NCBI GenBank assembly: GCA_013399695.1
Contig: VXAU01002350.1
Span: 593,084 to 657,083, forward strand
Source of the DNA: Formicarius rufipectus
Lineage: Eukaryota > Chordata > Aves > Passeriformes > Formicariidae
Direction: 5' to 3'
DNA length: 64,000 bases
Shown here: one piece after another, positions 1 through 9,130 of the stretch
Layout of the letters: each line of letters opens with the position of its first letter
Numbering within the stretch: the first letter of the stretch is position 1
Notes under the pieces: model-generated
Databases searched by the model: none
Seen by the model: the letters and a program-made list of their open reading frames with translations, nothing else
Told to the model about the DNA's origin: nothing
Made by a program: the position numbers and the translations under genes

Positions 1-3000
1 ATTACACTTATAAAATCAGTCAACACTGTGTGGCTTTATAATTGACCAGGTAGATAGTCAGTGCACATCTGATTTGATTTTGAAGGCATAAAAATGTCTT
101 TTGCAAATGCACTTTCTGTTCAGCCTACCAATAAACCTTTCTTAATGTATTAGCTATCACTTCATCAGAAATGACTCAACAAATGATTTTGTGACAAATA
201 TATTCATGGTGAGAACCCACACTAAAAATTTACTATGTCCTTTGGCATTCATACAAGGACCAGGGACAGATTTACCACACCCAAAACATCTCATTTTTTT
301 TTGAATTTCTATAATCTGAGATTTGGAAACACAAGCAGGAGTTGGCTGGGTTACAGTGCAAAACAATAATGTTATGTTTTTTATCTCAAATGCATCACTG
401 GATCTAGTAGAATATTTAAGAAATACACCTTTTTATATTCCATGGATCATAAAACTGTAGTGTCATATCCAGCTGAGATCAATACATTATTTGCCATCTA
501 TCCACATTTAAGAACAAGTTTTATTTGAATAAATTTCTTAAGCATGAAGATATGCAGGGGTTTTTTGTCCCAGAATTCATTAGAATAACTTCTCAAACAA
601 GTAGGCATTTTCAACAAAGATGATATTTGAGTGGCAGATCAATCCTATCTCAGCAGCTATTTAGAAAGCATTAGTGAACTTCGGAATTTAGTCTAAGAGT
701 ATAAAAACTGGGAAAATGACATACATTAATTCTTTTTCTGTAAGCTTGATGACTGCTGATTTAAAAGGAGAGCACTTCCAGAAGCAATCTCCCTTGTTTG
801 TAGTTATGTCCCGAGCTGTAGTGCAACTTTATTCCAGCAGGCAGCGGCACAGTCTCAGTAGATTTCAACAAGGACAGGGCAACCCGGCAGCGGCAGCAGT
901 GGCTTCACCTTAGGAGCAAACTACCCTCGCTGCTGGTATTTCTCCTTTTCCCTTTGTGCCTTTACATACACCTGAAAGCTAGTGCATAAATTAGGGGAAC
1001 GTTTCGCTGGAAAATCAGCTCATTATACGGGGCATGGAGATATATAAAGCTGGAAGAGGAGGTATCTTGCCAATATCTTTAATCTCTCTGTGATTTGCTC
1101 TGAATTGTGTCTCTGTTGACTGCGGATGAAGCAGTCTGTCCCAGCTGGTTTTGTTAGATAGGATTTTTCTATATATTTGTATTTTGCCATCTCAAATGCA
1201 AATGTCAATGCGTGGACATTGTACCTTTCCCTCTGTTCTGAACAATTTTACTGCTATCCTAAATCCTTGTGTTAGGCTTCTAGCTTATGCAACATGCTTG
1301 CATATCCTTTTCTGCTCTAGGCAGACACTTCCTCTCCCTATCCAAACACACAGTCACTCTTACTAAGCTTCTGATCCAGTTCAGCACGTCTTTCACAGCC
1401 CTTTGTGTCTTTCCTCTATAATATCTCTTTATCAAGTACTTCAATCTCTTCTAGTGCTAAATCCTTAGCTAATCTGAGTCGTTTATCTCTTCAGTAGCTG
1501 AATCCCCTGTTTGTTCTTGCAGAAGAGTTGATTTTACGACTACCACACTGAGGGTGGTATTGTTAGGTAATTTTTAAATAGCCTCGGTGTGACATTCCAC
1601 TTTATCTATTAAGTTCAGCGACTCCAGGGAATAAGATACACAGAGCTCCACAGCTAAAAGCAGCAATACTAATTCCACATCCTCTGTGGAGAGGTTTGCA
1701 TTCTTACTCTGCAATGATAAGTAGATTTTGCTGTCATGGCAATACTGGTTATACTACCACACACATTTTCATCCCATCCTCAGCTGCTATAACTATACTG
1801 TCAAAAAAAGCCCAAAACAACCAAAAAAACCCTAGTAAGTAAACATACTTTTTGATTAGAAGATTGTTTATACCAGATTGGCAAATGAACCTTTTACATA
1901 AAGTCAGCACACAAACATGGATAATTATTTACATTTTAAAAACTTTTTAATAGCCAACCAGAAGAACTGCTGCCTTTGGACTAATGACTCAGTATCAGTA
2001 GCATGACTCAACATAATGAAGCATGACCCATCATCAGAAAGGTACTCTGCAGAGGTCTGTTGTTGTGTAAAATTTATACCTGTAATTCTGCAAGTAAAGC
2101 AGAGGTAGATTCTTATCTCAGACAATCCAACAGTAATGATCCTGTAGTGATTTCAGTGTATTTCAGAACACAGTTCTTCCCGAAGCTTGTAATGCTTGTA
2201 CAGGCAAAACCCTTATGAGGTCGGCAGCCTGAAATGCTGAATATTTGTAATCCATGGCAAATTTAGCATGATGTTTAAACAAACAATTTTAGAGAAGTTA
2301 TTCCTCCAGCTCAGTTCAAACTGAAGAGTAATGGACTCTGTAATCTTATTGAACAGCTGACAACTATATAAGCAATCAAATTATTTTTATAGATCATTTT
2401 TAGCATACATGTTTCCAATTTCACTAATTTATGGAAGGGAAATTCGCAATTAAAAATTTAAATTCAGGTAAATGAGCAAAGGAAGAATTAATATGGATAA
2501 ATATTTCAAGAACAAAAGCCCAATTCATTCCTGACCCCTATCCACTTTAAATTGCCAGGGATATAAGACATCAGAGTCTTTATTTTTATTTTTAAATTTA
2601 GTTTTGTATCTTAAGTTTGGAAAAAAGCATTCCAGTCCTGCTTTTCTTGTGTACTCAGGCTGTTATCAACTGCTTTAAATGTATAATGAATACAAGGTCA
2701 GATCAATTTTTTATCAGATATTTGAATATTTGCTTATTTTTTTTAATAAAAAGGGGTGGAAAGTTAGAAGTTCATCATGAATTTCTAGTTCATCTAGGTG
2801 ACCTTTGAAAAAACTATTATTTTCTTTTAATCTTTTTTCATAAATAGCTGAAACTTTTATTAATTCTGTAGTTCAAGTGCTTACCAGGAAGATTTCTTTA
2901 TGATTTCAAAACTAAGTCTACCGAGGGATCGAAATAACCATGGTGGCTTGGTAATGGAAGCCCTGAGCCATCCCACTGACTTCAGAATTCATCAAGAGCA

Positions 3001-4899
3001 GAAGAATATATCAAAAGGTTAATTATGTACCTATATAAATTCTACTAACTGCTTTTTAAGTTAAATTTGTTTCTTTAGGAGTTAACTTTTTAAGTGAGCT
3101 CCATCACCCACTGAGTTAACTTGCTCCTTAATAAAATTTTAGAATTTTAGAAATGTTAGCACAACCCACTGAAGGTGGTTGTAGGAATTACTCTGGCCAA
3201 GCTCATGATAATGCAGTGTCACATACCCGGAGCTGAGGACCTCTTTGCTCAATTTGGAGACACTTGTGTCTGCATCTCCTGAAGCTGCCTGGAATCACAG
3301 CTGACCTGGCAGGCGCTTCCTGGCAGCCATTGAATAAGCAGTAAAAATAAAACTTAGCAATTTTAAAAACATCTGTCCTAAGTCATTAGCCAGAAGTCAC
3401 TTGTTAGGACTACTACTCTCAGCTGATCTTTATTCTTCAGAAACATCCAGTTCTGAGCTAATTATTTCTCTTATGAGCTAGTCAGTTTCTTAACTGCATT
3501 TTGTCTTTCCCATTTCAGTGATATCATCAATATCTATGGCTTACTTGAAATGTAAAAGGAAAAGCACCTGAACAACTTTGGTGGCTGGATGTAGTAAAGC
3601 CAGATCTCCAGGAATACGAATTTGAGAAGCATTACTTCATAGAGAGTCATTGTTCCCAAAGGAACAAAAAAGCCAGAAAATCAATCTATGAAATTCTCTG
3701 AATGTTCTGAGCTTACTGATACAGTTTTATAAAATTACTCTTTTCATTTTATAATTTCTTGTATTGTGTTTGTCATGTCACCTGTTAACATTGCCTGCAG
3801 TACATCATTACCCCAAATATAAAACAGCTTCAGTTTTTATGTTGCTCTGCTTTCTAGTGAGATGAGGATCCAGGAAAAGACGTATCATTTCTGGATTCAT
3901 AGGCTACCTTCATGCAAATAAATTCACTAGACGCAGAACTGTTCTCTGATATTAAATCTAGATGGCATGAAAAACTGTAAATCTGTTTAATTCCCAGGAA
4001 TTGTTTAAAGACCACTTATTATTCTGCACCCAAATAGTGCCATGGTCTTATATTTAACAGTATAGTTGATCAAGTAGGGGCCTTGTGATGTCACACTTGC
4101 ATTTGTCAAATTGAAGATTTAAGATTTCTTTCAATGCATAAAGAATATAAGCCCTTTTCTCACACATAGAAACGTATCATGAACATATTTCTTTTAGCTA
4201 ATATATTTTTTTTAAGTTTTCCATTAAAGATAAACAAAATCATTATTCAAATAACCAGTATTAACTTTGTGCTTACTAACTGGTGGACATCTACAACATG
4301 TACATAGGTCAAATTGAAAAATTATGGGCTCACCATGCCCAGAGACAACAGGTATGAGTAATGGCAGTTCCACACAAAGTTATTACACAAAGAACATTGT
4401 ATTGATTCTTCAGTAGATTTTATGCCAGAAGAAGCACTGGCCAATAGGAATTTCTTTGGATGATGGGAAAAGCTAAGTTAAGACATGTGTGCAGTCATTT
4501 CTGTTCATTATATGATATACTTCTGGGCCTTGGCAAGCATGCTAATCAGCAAAAGGACTAAGCTACAATTCAGTAGCATTTTAAGGGAGCTCTGTTAGCT
4601 TTTCCAGGCATAAGCTATTGCAGCAGCAAAGACTGAATCAATATGCAGAACCATGCCCATCCAGCTGAGCTCTCTTCCCATGCCATAGTCACTGTAACTG
4701 TTAAGGCTTTTAACTCAAACTTTTCATTGCTTCTGAACAAAGCATCAAAGACTGGTTTCAAATCCAGATCATCCAGTATTAGTACCTTACCAGGTTATTT
4801 AGGCAGCTCAGTCAAATCCAATGCCTATCAAATCCTCTGCCTTAGTATAATCATCATGTATTAATCTAAAAAATTATTTTACACTTGTCAACCTGCTTG

Positions 4900-5175
4900 T
4901 TGAGGGTCCCTCCCCAGTGCTCCTACAGCACTCGGGGTATATCAGCCACTCCGGCTCTGCAAAACCGTGCCGGACGTTTTTTCCAGTCTCCCTCTAGTTA
5001 TGCCGCGCCACCTCTTGGCTCAGAGGGAGCGCACAGTGCCGGAGGCAGGGACCGAAGGGTGACACCCTCGGTGTGAGCGCCCGGACGCAGCTACGGCAGC
5101 TTCAGCACCGCGGGCGCGGACAGCTCCGCGGCGGTACGGCCCGCCCTGCCCTGCCCTGCCCTGCCCTGCCCTCCC
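4900..5175. promoter_or_regulatory. CpG-dense segment inside intron 4
   Basis: By eye there are about 24 CpG dinucleotides between 4921 and 5160, against a nearly CpG-free surrounding intron. The segment contains runs such as GCACCGCGGGCGCGGACAGC and ends in a (CCCTG)5 tract. It could be an orphan CpG island with promoter activity (internal, antisense or non-coding), or a GC-rich repeat. No TATA box, recognisable exon or retrogene coding was seen, so its function is open. Confidence 0.5.
5144..5168. repeat. (CCCTG)5 pentanucleotide repeat
   Basis: Five perfect copies of CCCTG are followed by an imperfect sixth (CCCTC). The tract lies at the right edge of the CpG-dense intronic segment. Confidence 0.95.
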
Positions 5176-6681
5176 CGATGCCATGAGATGCAGCTGCTGC
5201 CCGCTAGTACCCCAGCAAATATTTACAACATCGTTAAATGGCCTAGGTGTGAATAAAGGCCAGGGGTGGCTGGAGGGAAATGCAGTCCAGGGCTGCTGCG
5301 ATGCTCAGCCAAAGATGCTCAACCTTCTGTGTAACCTGCTGACTCCTATAATGCTTCTCAGGCTTATATTCATCCCAAATTCAAACAAATAATATGCAAC
5401 CAAGGTATAAAGATTACATGGAGGGTTCTGTTCCTAAAAAAATTGCTGGAAACCACTAAGGTGTCCCTCTCCTGTGGTGTTAGCCTCAGCTACTTACTGG
5501 CAGGGTCAGTTCTTCTGAGTCAGCTTACTGCAAGGGGCACACTGTAAATAACTGCTGAGGAGAGCATCAAGCTTAGGCTCAGTGCCAGGAGGAGCAGCAG
5601 ACTGATGCACTAGAGCACAGTCAGGACTCAAGCCTTAATCCATTCCCTGAGCCAATGAATCCAGTGACAGGAGTCCACTCAGATATCATAGTGTATTAGC
5701 AGAGCTGGTATAGGCTTGGTCATGGACCACTTATGTGTATCAAACATATATCTCACTAGAGACATCTATAGCAATAAGTCTAATCATTCTTAAAAATGAA
5801 AATATTGCTGCTTTGATACCTCTGTTTGTTTCTGAGCTAAGAAGCATAAGTTGAAAATCTGAGAATCTCCAACTTTTAGTGAAATGAAGACACCGTTTGC
5901 TGTCTGTGTTTGAATTCACATTGATGTACTAGCAGCCTTGATTTGTGTCTGGGATTGAAAGCAGTCATGAGTCCAATGCAAACAACCACTTAAGCTCTAA
6001 ACTTAACCTGGTGGCTGCAAAGGGAGAAGCCAGGGAGTACTGCAGCAAGCAAAAGTTGTCAGTGATAGCTGGAGTAAGACAGAAACACTTCACACTCCAG
6101 TTATTCCTGGCTGAAACAGTAGTCCAATTAATGGTCTTGCCAGTTAATTACTAAGTTAAGGCATTCTTAATTACATAAGATGCTGGAACAAAATCCAGAC
6201 CTGCCTGAATTTGGCAAAGACATCTCTACCCTGCTGTACTGTCTCTATTCCTTCACCAGCAGCAAGCCTGGCCTGTAAAGCACAAACACAATTAGATTCC
6301 TAAATCCTGTCTCCTATCACCACTTGACTGTGACATGCTAAATAACAATTTTCAACTTTTACAGATTAAGTGACCATAAATCAGCTAGGAATATGCATGT
6401 ACCAGTTACCCAAAAGAAACAAATAAACCCAACCAAACAAAAACCCCTTATCACAGAATCAGTCAACTGTTATCCTACCTCATCTCTGCAATCCTTACAT
6501 GATCAGAAAGATCCCTTTGCGTCAATATTTTGAGAAAACTTTCCTCCCTCTCCTCTTGTTATTCTCTTTCCCCTTTCAAAAGCTTTTCTAATTAGGTGAT
6601 CCAGCTGGTGGGAAGATCTACCCCTCAAACAATAAGATTGTTAAATATCTATGTTTTAAAGCCAAACAGCAAAGGCATTAC

Positions 6682-6814
6682 CTGGTTGGTATCCTGAAGT
6701 CTACATTGGGTCCCAATTTATAAGCCACTTGTAGAGAAGTGGAGCCCACTATTCTCTCGATAATTCCTTGGGAAGCAGCTTTTTCTATTTGGAACTGAGA
6801 AATCAGGTCAAAGC
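6682..6814 (-). CDS. COL9A1: COL9A1 exon 4 (NC4 / TSPN domain)
   Basis: This is a 133-bp exon with acceptor TTTTTCTTGTAG (above 6814) and donor GTAATG (6681-6676). It encodes 43 whole codons, with a shared Gly at the start and a split Arg at the end. The product begins FDLISQFQIEKAAS and ends YKLGPNVDFRIPT. This is the conserved opening of the laminin-G/thrombospondin-N-like fold in fibril-associated collagens, and matches COL9A1 better than the related chains I recall, because of the preceding GQDDLPG and the NVDFRIPTR end. The rest of the NC4 domain must be encoded left of the window, because no further exon with WHK-, cysteine- or Gly-X-Y-rich coding was found below 6682. Confidence 0.96.
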
Positions 6815-6949
6815 CTACAAGAAAAATGTGCATGTCCATAAAATAACCTTAATTTAATTAGAGAATTGTGAAGTCACAGAACTGAATATGACCTGGTAAA
6901 GTTTCTGAACAGCACCCTTTTTCCTGAAAAAAAGTGGAATGTTACTTGC
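6815..6949 (-). other. COL9A1: COL9A1 intron 3, GC-AG type
   Basis: This 135-bp intron has donor AG|GCAAGT and acceptor TTTTTCTTGTAG. GC-AG introns make up a small share of vertebrate introns and usually keep an otherwise near-perfect donor consensus, as here. The phase is 1. Confidence 0.9.
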
Positions 6950-7027
6950 CTGGTAAGTCATCTTGGCCAATTCTGATTGTTGGACAGAGATCAATTCTGT
7001 GACTGGCACCCAGAATGAATGGTAGTC
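6950..7027 (-). CDS. COL9A1: COL9A1 exon 3 (start of NC4 domain)
   Basis: This 78-bp exon follows an acceptor TTTTTGCAG (above 7027). It encodes 25 whole codons plus shared bases, beginning RLPFILGASHRID and ending LCPTIRIGQDDLPG. The second part closely matches the first cysteine and following residues of the vertebrate COL9A1 NC4 (thrombospondin N-terminal-like) domain. The first part is the variable linker after the signal peptide and is not obviously conserved. The 3' end is unusual: the donor reads CCAG|GCAAGTAA, so the intron starts with GC. Using the nearby GT would add four bases and run into TGA in exon 4, so the GC donor is required to keep the frame. Confidence 0.95.
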
Positions 7028-8434
7028 CTGCAAAAATTAGAAGTGTGTTTATTAACCACATACCAGCACATTGCCTCAGATCACCTTAGAAAATTAGAGT
7101 GAAGCAACTGTAAGATTATTATGAATTAAATAAAGCTATAAATAATAATAATTAGAAGTATATAATAATTTAAAATGTACTTCATAAAGTGACAGGTCTA
7201 ATAAAGTAAGCATCTGTTTTTCGCGAACTCCAAATTTAAAATGGTAACTTGATTGATTATTTGATTTTTTTTTTTTTCCCCTCAAGCCTTTAAATGAGAG
7301 TGTTACAATAATTCTTCTCTTGCAGAGCTGTGGACAAATAATAGTAGCCACATAAGAAGACCTGCTTTGCAAGGAGTTTCTGGTTTGGAACTTTTGGTGG
7401 TTTAAGCAACTTCAAGAAAACCAGCACAGTTACCTAAATCAACAGTCTCCCTAGTCCCAAGGAACTATAAACAAACCTCATGCCAACTAAAGAAGTTGTT
7501 GAGAAACTGTTGGCATCTTTTCCATCCTCTCTGGTATTCCAGGTTTCTGACCTTTCTCTGTGCCACATTTGATCAGAAAATGATCATTCATGAAATATAG
7601 GGTGCGGGCAAGAAGAACTTACAGACTTTCTTTGTTTACCCACAAAAGAATGTAGAAGACATTTGTTTGAGGAAACTAAATTTAAAAATCCAATTTTTCA
7701 GAATATTATTTGTCAAAAGCCTTGTAATGAGGATGAGACCTGCTGGATTCCCCAAATTTAAGGAAGGGGGAAGAAAAAATAAACATTTCTTTGAAGAGTT
7801 TAAGAGTCATGTACAAGTCCAGAATCAGGTCAATCTGGAAAATGTTAGTAGAGTGTGGATAGGGAAGAATGCAGAGTGGAAGCTGGAAGGAGAAGCATTT
7901 CTGACCAACAGAGACCCTCTTGTGTGCTGCAAAGGCTCAACCCTAAATGTGGATTTCCTTCTGCCAACATAGGCTTAAAGGGAACATTCAGTTGACACAC
8001 TACACTATAGAAAAGACCTCTATATTATTGATGGAGCACATGGCTCACATCCAGCCATTTACATTTTATGCCCAACAAGTAAAGTACAACCGGTTTATTG
8101 ACACATAGCAGAAGAATATCTAACTAGAAGCATTGAAACACAGGGGAAGGTTTGTGTCCTGTATCTACCACCTATATCCAGATTTTAATCCTTGCCTCAA
8201 GAATACATTCAAAAGCAAGATTAAAACAGCACACACACACAGAGCTCTTGATTCTCCCTTCTCTTTCACATTCATCCTTCCATCTTTTCCATCCGTACAT
8301 ATACATAGACAGTTCTCCCTTTGTGAGATGGCTAGAATCCTAGAGAGGACTTTGATTTTGAATAAACACAGAGTAAGTCTTTTGGCATCCAAAATTACAG
8401 GGACATGAAATGCAGATAAATTCTGTCTCCTTAC
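7028..8434 (-). other. COL9A1: COL9A1 intron 2
   Basis: This 1407-bp intron has a GTAAGG donor and a TTTTTGCAG acceptor. It contains a T-run at 7266-7278 and a short CA run near 8232. No other exon or known repeat was recognised in it. Confidence 0.85.
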
Positions 8435-8508
8435 TTGATTGGTGCTGGATGGTGGCTGAGATGAAAGACCACAGAAAACTACACACGTAAAAGAAAGTTG
8501 TAATTTTC
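8435..8508 (-). CDS. COL9A1: COL9A1 exon 2 (signal peptide)
   Basis: This is a 74-bp exon between a good acceptor (TTCTGTTTACAG, above 8508) and a GTAAGG donor (8434-8429). The first base completes the Trp codon begun in exon 1 and the last base opens an Arg codon finished in exon 3. The translation KITTFFYVCSFLWSFISA is a typical hydrophobic secretion signal, and its YVCSFL core resembles the mammalian COL9A1 leader. Cleavage is likely after FISA, leaving TIQHQS as the start of the mature chain. The protein is therefore targeted to the endoplasmic reticulum and secreted. The exon has no internal ATG and is too short to stand out as an open frame. It was identified from splice signals, phase and resemblance. 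Confidence 0.92.
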
Positions 8509-8806
8509 CTGTAAACAGAAAGAAAACTCCAGTATGAATCTATAGCTTCTGACAGGTTCTGTTTTTAAATTTCTCCTCCAAGCCATGCATATTAAATATA
8601 TTAAAAAAAAAAAAANAAGAAAATTTCTTTACATGAGAATTTTTATTTCTGCCTTATAATAAAACATCTCAATAAAGCTCTATTGGTAGTTCTTTCATGT
8701 AATGCTTTGATAAGACCAAACAACAAAGGTGGCAGCTGGCAAGGATCATTTTAACTGTTCTAATCTCTTTTTTACAGATGTCTCTAAATCCCACCTATTC
8801 TCTTAC
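8509..8806 (-). other. COL9A1: COL9A1 intron 1
   Basis: This 298-bp intron has a GTAAGA donor and a TTTACAG acceptor. It holds a poly-A run (plus strand, 8603-8615) ending in one undetermined base at 8616, and an ACAAAG SOX-type motif at 8723-8728. Confidence 0.85.
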
Positions 8807-8820
8807 CAGTGGTTTTTCAT
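8807..8820 (-). CDS. COL9A1: COL9A1 exon 1, coding part (start codon)
   Basis: Read leftward from 8820, this exon supplies only ATG AAA AAC CAC TG, encoding Met-Lys-Asn-His and two bases of Trp. It stops at a GTAAGA donor (8806-8801). The context is favourable for initiation, with A at -3 (GTGAACATG). The joined N-terminus, MKNHW followed by KI, resembles the mammalian COL9A1 start, which has a similar Met-Lys-x-x-Trp-Lys-Ile pattern. The exon continues upstream as 5' untranslated sequence whose transcription start I cannot fix. The coding part is only 14 bases, so automatic gene callers are likely to miss it. Confidence 0.9.
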
Positions 8821-9130
8821 GTTCACTGCTGGCTTTCTTCACTCCTCTCCTGTGCATACACGGTGTGTATCGTCACACTCCCTGCTTCCCTCTCATTAGT
8901 CCCACGGAGGAGGAGTGCAGCAGTGGGTGCAGACAGCTCCTCCTGCCCCTCGCAGGACCCAGCAGAGAGGGAGGTGCAGGCTGCTGGGCTGGTTTTAATC
9001 TTGCCAAGGGAAGGAGGTGGAGGCTGGACAGACGTGTGTCTTGGTGGGCCCTGAGGGCGGATCTCTGGGGCCAGCTGAGTATAAAGAAGCCAAGAGTGCA
9101 AATAAAAGGCTGCTGCTTTCACCAGCATTT
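8821..9130 (-). promoter_or_regulatory. COL9A1: Putative COL9A1 upstream promoter and 5' UTR
   Basis: This is the GC-richer 300 bp immediately upstream of the COL9A1 ATG. On the minus strand an ATTAAAA element (8999-8993) sits about 175 bp before the ATG and could position a start near 8965, which would give a 5' UTR of about 145 bases. A CAGCTG E-box lies at 9072-9077. On the opposite strand a TATAAAG (9080-9086) and AATAAAAGG occur, so leftward and rightward transcription are both conceivable. Few CpGs are present, so this is not a CpG-island promoter. Assignment rests on position beside the first coding exon; the exact start site is not visible. Confidence 0.55.

Larger units (their letters stand above)
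1..6681 (-). other. COL9A1: COL9A1 intron 4 (partial)
   Basis: This is the part of intron 4 inside the window, starting at a GTAATG donor. It is mostly AT-rich unique sequence. No coding exon, LTR or CR1 piece was recognised. The one distinctive element is the CpG-dense segment around 4900-5175. Confidence 0.8.
1..8820 (-). other. COL9A1: COL9A1 gene, 5' part (continues left of the window)
   Basis: This is the 5' part of the gene for the collagen type IX alpha-1 chain, an extracellular cartilage and eye matrix protein that forms a heterotrimer with the alpha-2 and alpha-3 chains and coats type II collagen fibrils. The sequence shows four minus-strand coding segments: 8820-8807, 8508-8435, 7027-6950 and 6814-6682. 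Intron phases agree throughout (TG|G, A|GA, G|GC, AG|). The joined product starts with a signal peptide and runs into the NC4 domain, with stretches such as LCPTIRIGQDDLPG and STSLQVAYKLG that match vertebrate COL9A1 as I remember it. Introns are 298, 1407 and 135 bp, then more than 6.6 kb. Use of this upstream start implies the long, NC4-containing isoform; the short form is known to start at a downstream promoter that is not in this window. Exon numbers assume the ATG exon is exon 1. Confidence 0.95.

Noticed and set aside
4416..4427. Minus-strand codons for Trp-His-Lys-Ile, as in the COL9A1 NC4 domain
   Set aside because: The next codons are Tyr then a stop, flanking residues do not fit and no splice-bounded exon surrounds it, so this is a chance match rather than the next COL9A1 exon.
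7431..7500. Alternative minus-strand signal-peptide exon in intron 2
   Set aside because: It has an acceptor-like AG and a hydrophobic frame, but an in-frame TAG falls before the GT donor and the phase does not fit exon 3. The exon at 8435-8508 fits on all counts.
8616..8616. Single undetermined base (N)
   Set aside because: It sits at the end of a poly-A run in intron 1 and is a sequencing uncertainty, not a biological feature.
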